Source: Acetobacteraceae bacterium
GTDB lineage: Bacteria > Pseudomonadota > Alphaproteobacteria > Acetobacterales > Acetobacteraceae
DNA: 5,550 bases
Direction of reading: 5' to 3'
NCBI GenBank assembly: GCA_027311485.1
Contig: DAICYU010000287.1
Location: 317 to 5,866, forward strand
Under the pieces are notes generated by a model. That model made no database searches, was not told the DNA's origin, and worked only from the letters and a program-made list of their open reading frames with translations. The position numbers and the translations under genes were made by a program. Positions 1 through 5,550 of the stretch are shown here, in pieces; the stretch's first letter is position 1; each line of letters opens with the position of its first letter.

Positions 1-1114
1 GTGAGCGGCCGCCAGACTCGAACAGGCTAGCAAGCGCCCGGGCCTGGCTGCCGCGACCCACCAGAACAACGCCGTCGCCGGTCTCGATCACCGTATCCCC
101 AGCGGGCCGCGTGATCGCATGACCGGCGCGGCGGTTGATCTGGACGATAAAGAAGGCACCGTCGGCATAGCGTTCAACCGCTTCGATCGTTTGTCCGATC
201 ACCGGGCTTTCCGGCGCCGCCACGACCACGTCGATGTCGAGTCCCAGTAGTTGCAGCACCTTTTCAAAATCGCGCATCCGCTCCGATCCACGGATGAAAT
301 GGGCGGTTTCTTCATACAACAGCATTTCCGCGATCCGTTCGGCGCCGGTATGCGCCGGCAGCACCACCTTGTTCGCCCCGGCCTGCAGCAGCTTACGCTC
401 GGTGCTCGGCACCTCGCCACGAGCGATGATCTCCAGCTTGGGATTCAGGCTGCGTGCGCTGAGTGTGATGAAAACGTTGGCTGCATCGTTCGACAGCACT
501 GTTGTCAGCGCCCTGGCCCGCTCGACACCGGCCGACTGCAGCGTTTCCTCGTTCGTCGCATCCGCATGCAGGCACAGGTAACCCTGGCTGCGGGCCACGC
601 CGACGACGGCCTCGGATTGCTCGATGATCACCAGCGGAACACCGCCCGCCAGAAGCTCCCGCGCCAGCATGGCTCCGGTGCGGCCGAAGCCGCAGATGAT
701 GACATGGTCCTGCATGCGGTCGATCTGCGTGCTCATGCGCCGGCTCCCGAGTACGCGGTTGAGTTGATTGAGCGTAAAGAACTGGACGATGGTGCCGGTG
801 AGATAGATCATGCCGGTGCAGCCAAGCACGATGGTGCCGATCGTAATGCCGCGCAGCAGCGGCGTGTTCACCGGCAGGGTCTCGGCGAAGCCGACCGTGT
901 AGACGGTGATGATCACCATGTACAGCGCATCGCCAAGCGGCCAGCCGACCCAGACATAGCAACCAACGGCGACAGCCATGACAATCAGCATGTAGACAAT
1001 GCCGAACGCCAGGTTGCGCAATGGCGAGGCCAGGAGCCAGCCCGACGCCTTCATCAGGCCGCGGCGGGCACCGGCACCGGCGATCATGTCATCATGGTCA
1101 GGGATTCGCTGCAT
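1..1114 (-). CDS. Two-TM potassium channel protein with RCK/TrkA NAD-binding domain (3' end cut by window edge)
   Basis: This is probably an inner-membrane K+ channel whose gating is controlled by a cytoplasmic nucleotide-binding (RCK) domain. The minus-strand frame stays open for 371 codons from the ATG at 1114 to the window edge. In order it shows: a short cytoplasmic N-terminus (1-33); a hydrophobic helix (about 35-57); a pore loop with the filter TVGFAE (73-78); a second helix (about 88-113); a TrkA-N Rossmann domain beginning VIICGFGRTG, with Gly142, Gly144 and Gly147 and acidic Glu165 at the end of the second strand; and a TrkA-C-like domain (about 281-365). It appears close to complete at the C-terminus. 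The filter departs from the usual TVGYGD/E. The start is uncertain: the ATG at 1114 has AAGG abutting it, which is too close for a normal ribosome site. In-frame alternatives are GTG at 1180 and ATG at 1087 or 1054; all keep both helices. The family call is firm; ion specificity is inferred. Confidence 0.9.
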   Translation of the reverse strand, partial: MQRIPDHDDMIAGAGARRGLMKASGWLLASPLRNLAFGIVYMLIVMAVAVGCYVWVGWPLGDALYMVIITVYTVGFAETLPVNTPLLRGITIGTIVLGCTGMIYLTGTIVQFFTLNQLNRVLGSRRMSTQIDRMQDHVIICGFGRTGAMLARELLAGGVPLVIIEQSEAVVGVARSQGYLCLHADATNEETLQSAGVERARALTTVLSNDAANVFITLSARSLNPKLEIIARGEVPSTERKLLQAGANKVVLPAHTGAERIAEMLLYEETAHFIRGSERMRDFEKVLQLLGLDIDVVVAAPESPVIGQTIEAVERYADGAFFIVQINRRAGHAITRPAGDTVIETGDGVVLVGRGSQARALASLFESGGRS

Positions 1115-1282
1115 CCTTGCTGTCGGGCCCTTGCCGATAGCGTATGGAAACCGGCAGCAGCAACCGGCTGCGTCAATCACGCAGTTGCACCCGTCAGGCC
1201 ATGATCGGCACCGTCATTGCGTGCAACCTGGGCCAGTCATCCTCTAAACAGACAGCCAACCGCCACCGGAAGTGCAATCCGC
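1115..1282. promoter_or_regulatory. Divergent intergenic region between the channel gene and recO
   Basis: These 168 bases separate two divergent genes and should hold promoters for both, but I see no strong -35/-10 pair. For recO the best candidate is TCTAAA at 1243-1248 with a poor -35 (GTGCAA, 1221-1226) 16 bases upstream. The region contains an inverted repeat CTGCGT/ACGCAG (1168-1173 and 1179-1184, 5-base loop), a wider one GTTGCAC/GTGCAAC (1184-1190 and 1221-1227), and a direct repeat CCGTCA (1191-1196 and 1211-1216) with a 20-base period. Any of these could be an operator, but none matches a site I recognise. I see no tRNA or coding potential here. Confidence 0.4.
1268..1272 (+). promoter_or_regulatory. 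Ribosome-binding site for recO
   Basis: GGAAG lies 10 bases before the ATG at 1283. It supports that start over the upstream in-frame ATG at 1217, whose extra 22 residues (MRATWASHPLNRQ...) do not resemble RecO. Confidence 0.55.
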
Positions 1283-2045
1283 ATGGAATGGGAAGCCCCC
1301 GCTATTGTCCTGGACACCCGTCCCTACGGTGAAGGCGACGTGCTGGCGACCGTGATGACGGAAGCGCACGGGCGGCACCGTGGCCTGGCCAAGGGCGGCG
1401 CGTCCCGCGCCAAAGCAGCACTCTGGCAGGCCGGCAATCTGCTGCAGATCCGCTGGACCGCTCGGTTGGCCGACCAGCTTGGCACACTGACCGGCGAGAT
1501 GATCCACCCGGGCGCGGCCCTGGCCATGGACGAGCCGCTGCCGCTGGCGATGCTGAGCGCCGTCTGCGCCGTCTCCGAGGGTGCACTGCCCGAGCAGGAG
1601 GCGCATCCGCGCATCTTCGCCGGCCTGCTGCAACTGATCCCGCGGATGCCCCTTGGCGCGCCCACGCTGACCCGGCTGATCGCGTGGGAAATGGTCGTAC
1701 TGTCCGACCTCGGCTACGGCCTCGATCTCTCGGCCTGTGCCGTGACCGGCCGGACCGAGGACCTGGCGTTCGTCTCGCCACGCACGGGACGGGCCGTCAC
1801 CCGGGACGGCGCCGGCGATTGGGCGCTGCGGCTGCTGCCCCTGCCCGCCTTCCTGACCGGATCGGCGCTGGCGGAACCCAGGGACTGGCGCGACGGCCTG
1901 CGCCTGACCGGGTATTTTCTGGAGCGCGATGCCTTCGGGCATCAACATCGCCCCCTGCCCCTGGCCCGCCGCATGCTATATGACCGGGTCTCGGCCCTGA
2001 CAGAACAAAGCAGGACCGAGCAGTATAAGGATAATGAGACACGCC

Positions 2046-2056
<11 letters not shown>
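1283..2056 (+). CDS. recO: DNA repair protein RecO
   Basis: RecO is a cytoplasmic recombination mediator: with RecR (and RecF in some species) it helps RecA load onto SSB-coated single-stranded DNA and anneals complementary strands. The product is 257 residues, normal for the family. The N-terminal OB-fold (about 1-80) begins MEWEAPAIVLDTRPYGEGDV and contains the typical GLAKGGASRAK segment (34-44). A helical middle domain follows. The C-terminal part carries CAVTGRTEDLAFVSPRTGRA (152-171), the position of the RecO zinc-finger-like region. Only one cysteine remains there (Cys152), so a complete four-cysteine zinc site is absent. The ATG at 1283 is preferred because of GGAAG at 1268-1272 and because the family similarity starts at MEWEAP. 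The 3' end overlaps parC by 11 bases, suggesting co-transcription and possibly translational coupling. A charged tail (about 241-257) past the conserved part is probably lineage-specific. Confidence 0.92.
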
Positions 2057-4274
<2,218 letters not shown>

Positions 4275-4278
4275 TGCA

Positions 4279-4296
4279 GCTGCCGATGGCGGCAGC
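4279..4296. terminator. GC-rich hairpin in the convergent parC/merR gap
   Basis: A perfect 7-bp inverted repeat, GCTGCCG/CGGCAGC with loop ATGG, begins 5 bases after the parC stop. The gap between the convergent parC and merR stops is only 60 bases (4275-4334), so this hairpin could serve both directions. Neither strand has a run of T after the stem, so it is not a classical intrinsic terminator. It may act as a Rho-assisted stop or simply protect the mRNA end. Confidence 0.4.
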
Positions 4297-4334
4297 GACA
4301 TGTGCGGGTAGCTGGGGCGTGGCAAGCTTGGCAG

Positions 4335-4883
4335 TCAGCGCTTCAACAGGTCCCGCAGTGCCTCCAGCTCCTGCAAGACCGTCAGCAGGACCTTGCGCAA
4401 CTGTTCGGCGTCGCCCTGCCGATCAGGGAGGGGCCGTGAGCGCGGTGGCAGCGATTCTCCCGGCGCACCAAGATCGAGGCCCGGTATCGGCAGCGGCCGG
4501 TGTTCCGGTGCGTCATCCTCATGCTCCGCGGTTGCGCGCTCCTCATCGGAAGGCGGCGGGATGTCGTCGGATAGCTGCCCTCCACCCTCCCGCAGCAGCC
4601 GTTGCACACCCTTGATCGTGTAGCCCTGGGTGTAGAGGAGGTCGGCGATCCGCCGCAGCAGCAGGATATCGTCCGGCCGGTAGTAGCGTCGGCCGCCGCC
4701 GCGCTTGAGCGGCTTGACCTGCGGGAATTTTGTCTCCCAGAACCGCAGAACATGCTGCGGAATATGAAGATCGTCCGCTACTTCGCTGATTGTTCGGAAG
4801 GCAGTCGGCGCTTTCTTGACGCGGGCACGAGCCGTATGATCCGATGAATCGTGTGGCAGGTCATCGCTCACATGCGTGTCCAC
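4335..4883 (-). CDS. MerR-family transcriptional regulator (ihfA-linked)
   Basis: This is a DNA-binding regulator of unknown target, 182 residues. A disordered polar N-terminus (1-27) precedes a MerR-type winged helix-turn-helix (about 28-98) with ISEVADDLHIPQHVLRFWE (recognition helix region), the wing RGGGRRYYRPDD (61-72), and LLRRIADLLYTQGYTIKGV. A Pro/Glu/Asp-rich linker (about 103-157) leads to a short helix (158-182, heptad-like leucines) that could dimerise. There is no cysteine, so metal or thiol sensing of the MerR/SoxR type is not supported, and no effector domain is recognisable. The start is a GTG with GGAGG 8 bases upstream (4892-4896). The gene lies 36 bases downstream of ihfA and is probably co-transcribed with it. 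A MerR gene next to ihfA is a recurrent arrangement in proteobacteria. Its regulon is unknown; involvement in the ihfA operon is only inferred. Confidence 0.88.
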   Translation of the reverse strand: MDTHVSDDLPHDSSDHTARARVKKAPTAFRTISEVADDLHIPQHVLRFWETKFPQVKPLKRGGGRRYYRPDDILLLRRIADLLYTQGYTIKGVQRLLREGGGQLSDDIPPPSDEERATAEHEDDAPEHRPLPIPGLDLGAPGESLPPRSRPLPDRQGDAEQLRKVLLTVLQELEALRDLLKR

Positions 4884-4891
4884 GCCAAACG

Positions 4892-4896
4892 CCTCC
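4892..4896 (-). promoter_or_regulatory. Strong ribosome-binding site for the merR-type gene
   Basis: GGAGG on the minus strand, 8 bases before the GTG at 4883, lies in the ihfA-merR gap. It decides the start: it favours this GTG over the in-frame GTG at 4871 and supports separate efficient initiation from a shared transcript. Confidence 0.75.
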
Positions 4897-4919
4897 GGCT
4901 GATGGTCAGGGCTGGCGGC

Positions 4920-5234
4920 TCATTCATCATCATCCGTGCTGGTCGGTGCCCTGCCGTTCACATGCGCCTTCAGCACATGGCTCGCCCGAAACACCAGAAC
5001 ACGACGCGGCAGGATGGGAACTTCCTCTCCGGTCTTCGGGTTGCGCCCAACACGGCGGCCCTTCTGCCGAACGGAAAATGTTCCGAATCCGCTAATCTTC
5101 ACAGCCTCGCCTTTTTCAAGGCGAGCCGTGATACGGTTAAGTACATCCTCAAGCAGGTCAGCGGATTCATTCCGCGATAGGCCGACCTGCGTGTAGATCA
5201 TTTCCGCTATGTGGGCACGGGTGATCGTCAACAT
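4920..5234 (-). CDS. ihfA: Integration host factor subunit alpha
   Basis: IHF-alpha pairs with IHF-beta to form a nucleoid protein that binds the minor groove and bends DNA sharply, affecting replication, recombination and sigma-54-type promoters. The 104-residue product has the HU/IHF layout: N-terminal helices with LTITRAHIAEMIYTQVGLS, the VKISGFGTFSVRQKGRRVGR strand region (about 45-64), then RNPKTGEEVPI (64-74), which carries Pro66, the residue expected to intercalate into DNA at the tip of the beta-arm, and RRVLVFRASHVLK. The alpha assignment, rather than beta or HU, rests on RNPKTGEEVPI...RRV and on the fabH and merR neighbours. The tail (about 95-104, ending TSTDDDE) is acidic and probably disordered. 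The ATG at 5234 has only a weak AAG upstream. A terminator and a candidate promoter upstream suggest transcription apart from fabH. Confidence 0.95.
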   Translation of the reverse strand: MLTITRAHIAEMIYTQVGLSRNESADLLEDVLNRITARLEKGEAVKISGFGTFSVRQKGRRVGRNPKTGEEVPILPRRVLVFRASHVLKAHVNGRAPTSTDDDE

Positions 5235-5240
5235 GTCTTG

Positions 5241-5269
5241 ACGCTATGCAGATCGTGCCGACCCGTCAA
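5241..5269 (-). promoter_or_regulatory. ihfA: Candidate sigma-70-type promoter of ihfA
   Basis: On the minus strand TTGACG (5269-5264) is followed after 17 bases by TAGCGT (5246-5241). The -35 is close to consensus; the -10 matches at only three positions. Transcription starting 6-7 bases after the -10 would begin at or next to the A of the ihfA ATG (5234), giving a leaderless or nearly leaderless mRNA, which fits the lack of a good ribosome-binding site. This is inferred from sequence only. Confidence 0.4.
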
Positions 5270-5280
5270 GGTTGATGGTG

Positions 5281-5319
5281 AAAAATATTCCAGGATCAGG
5301 AGGTTGCTGGTGATCCCGG
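5281..5319 (-). terminator. Intrinsic terminator after fabH
   Basis: Read on the minus strand, CCGGGATCA (5319-5311) pairs with TGATCCTGG (5298-5290) through 9 pairs, one of them G-U, around a 12-base loop. It is followed directly by AATATTTTT (5289-5281). A stem followed by a U-rich tail is the standard Rho-independent form. It should end fabH transcripts before ihfA. Confidence 0.7.
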
Positions 5320-5320
5320 C

Positions 5321-5345
5321 GCCCTGATCACAGCCTGATCAGGGC
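5321..5345. repeat. Perfect 10-bp inverted repeat spanning the fabH stop codon
   Basis: GCCCTGATCA (5321-5330) and TGATCAGGGC (5336-5345) are exact reverse complements around a 5-base loop. The stem includes the fabH stop codon (5328-5330) and the last sense codons. No T-run follows directly. It sits one base before the U-tailed terminator stem, so the two form a tandem hairpin that could reinforce termination or protect the fabH mRNA 3' end. Confidence 0.75.
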
Positions 5346-5550
5346 GGATCCCCAGGTCAGTCCGCCACCCAGGGCTTCCAGCAGAACCAGGTCTCCCCTC
5401 CGAATGCGGCCATCGTTTCGGGCCTCAGCCAATGCCAGCGGGACAGACGCCGCTGAGGTATTGGCATGACGATCCACCGTAACGACGACGCGGTCGGCGG
5501 CAAGGCCCAGCTTGCGGCCCATGGCGTCGATAATGCGGGCATTCGCCTGG
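5328..5550 (-). CDS. fabH: Beta-ketoacyl-ACP synthase III, C-terminal fragment (5' part beyond the window)
   Basis: FabH (KAS III) starts fatty-acid synthesis by condensing an acyl-CoA, usually acetyl-CoA, with malonyl-ACP in the cytoplasm. Only the last 73 complete codons are present. They begin QANARIIDAMGRKLGL, the segment right after the catalytic His of the usual HQAN motif (that His lies just outside the window). They continue with VDRHANTSAASVPLALAEA, carrying the catalytic Asn of the family's H(G/A)NTSAAS motif, and end with GDLVLLEALGGGLTWGSALIRL, the typical C-terminus with the glycine-rich GGGLTWG segment. The stop is at 5328-5330, inside a perfect inverted repeat and followed by a terminator. 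In related genomes plsX usually precedes fabH, but that cannot be seen here. The Cys active site is outside the window. Confidence 0.95.
   Translation of the reverse strand, partial: QANARIIDAMGRKLGLAADRVVVTVDRHANTSAASVPLALAEARNDGRIRRGDLVLLEALGGGLTWGSALIRL

Noticed and set aside
251..1204. A 317-codon plus-strand open frame opposite the channel gene
   Set aside because: The opposite strand encodes a clear K+ channel with RCK domain; the plus-strand product looks like low-complexity shadow sequence.
1115..1282. Possible small RNA or tRNA in the intergenic region, suggested by several short inverted repeats
   Set aside because: No cloverleaf, no T-arm consensus and no terminator with a U-tract; the stems are short and interrupted.
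5264..5289. Possible IHF binding site upstream of ihfA (A/T tract followed by ATCAA on the minus strand)
   Set aside because: The TTG half follows ATCAA after 2 bases rather than the 4 required by the IHF consensus, so autoregulation cannot be supported from sequence.

Overview
The window is a stretch of conserved chromosomal housekeeping genes from a GC-rich bacterium, most likely an alphaproteobacterium of the Rhodospirillales/Acetobacterales type. I base this on the protein sequences (RecO with its CAVTG...VSPRTGRAV segment, and a ParC ending in MPPNGFPR) and on the gene order fabH-ihfA-merR. The taxonomic placement is recognition from memory, not a database result. I see no mobile element, CRISPR array, tRNA or rRNA.

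Layout from left to right. A two-transmembrane potassium-channel protein with a cytoplasmic RCK/TrkA NAD-binding domain lies on the minus strand; its last residues run off the left edge (1-1114). A 168-base divergent intergenic region follows. Next on the plus strand are recO (1283-2056), for recombinational repair, and parC (2046-4274), topoisomerase IV subunit A, which overlap by 11 bases and so probably form an operon. A 60-base convergent gap holding a GC-rich hairpin separates parC from a minus-strand group: a MerR-type regulator (4335-4883), ihfA (4920-5234) and the C-terminal end of fabH (5328-5550, continuing beyond the window).

The fabH-ihfA junction is the best-resolved regulatory region. 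A perfect 10-bp inverted repeat spans the fabH stop codon. A second stem-loop follows, with a U-rich tail typical of an intrinsic terminator. Beyond that is a candidate promoter whose -10 lies so close to the ihfA ATG that the transcript could be nearly leaderless. ihfA and merR are 36 bases apart with a strong ribosome-binding site between them, so they probably share a transcript that is separate from fabH.

Functional themes are DNA topology and architecture (ParC, IHF), DNA repair (RecO), fatty-acid initiation (FabH) and potassium transport. I found no convincing new system. The points worth a second look are the non-canonical selectivity filter of the channel (TVGFAE), the tandem hairpins after fabH, the possibly leaderless ihfA, and the natural Ala at the quinolone-contact position of ParC.
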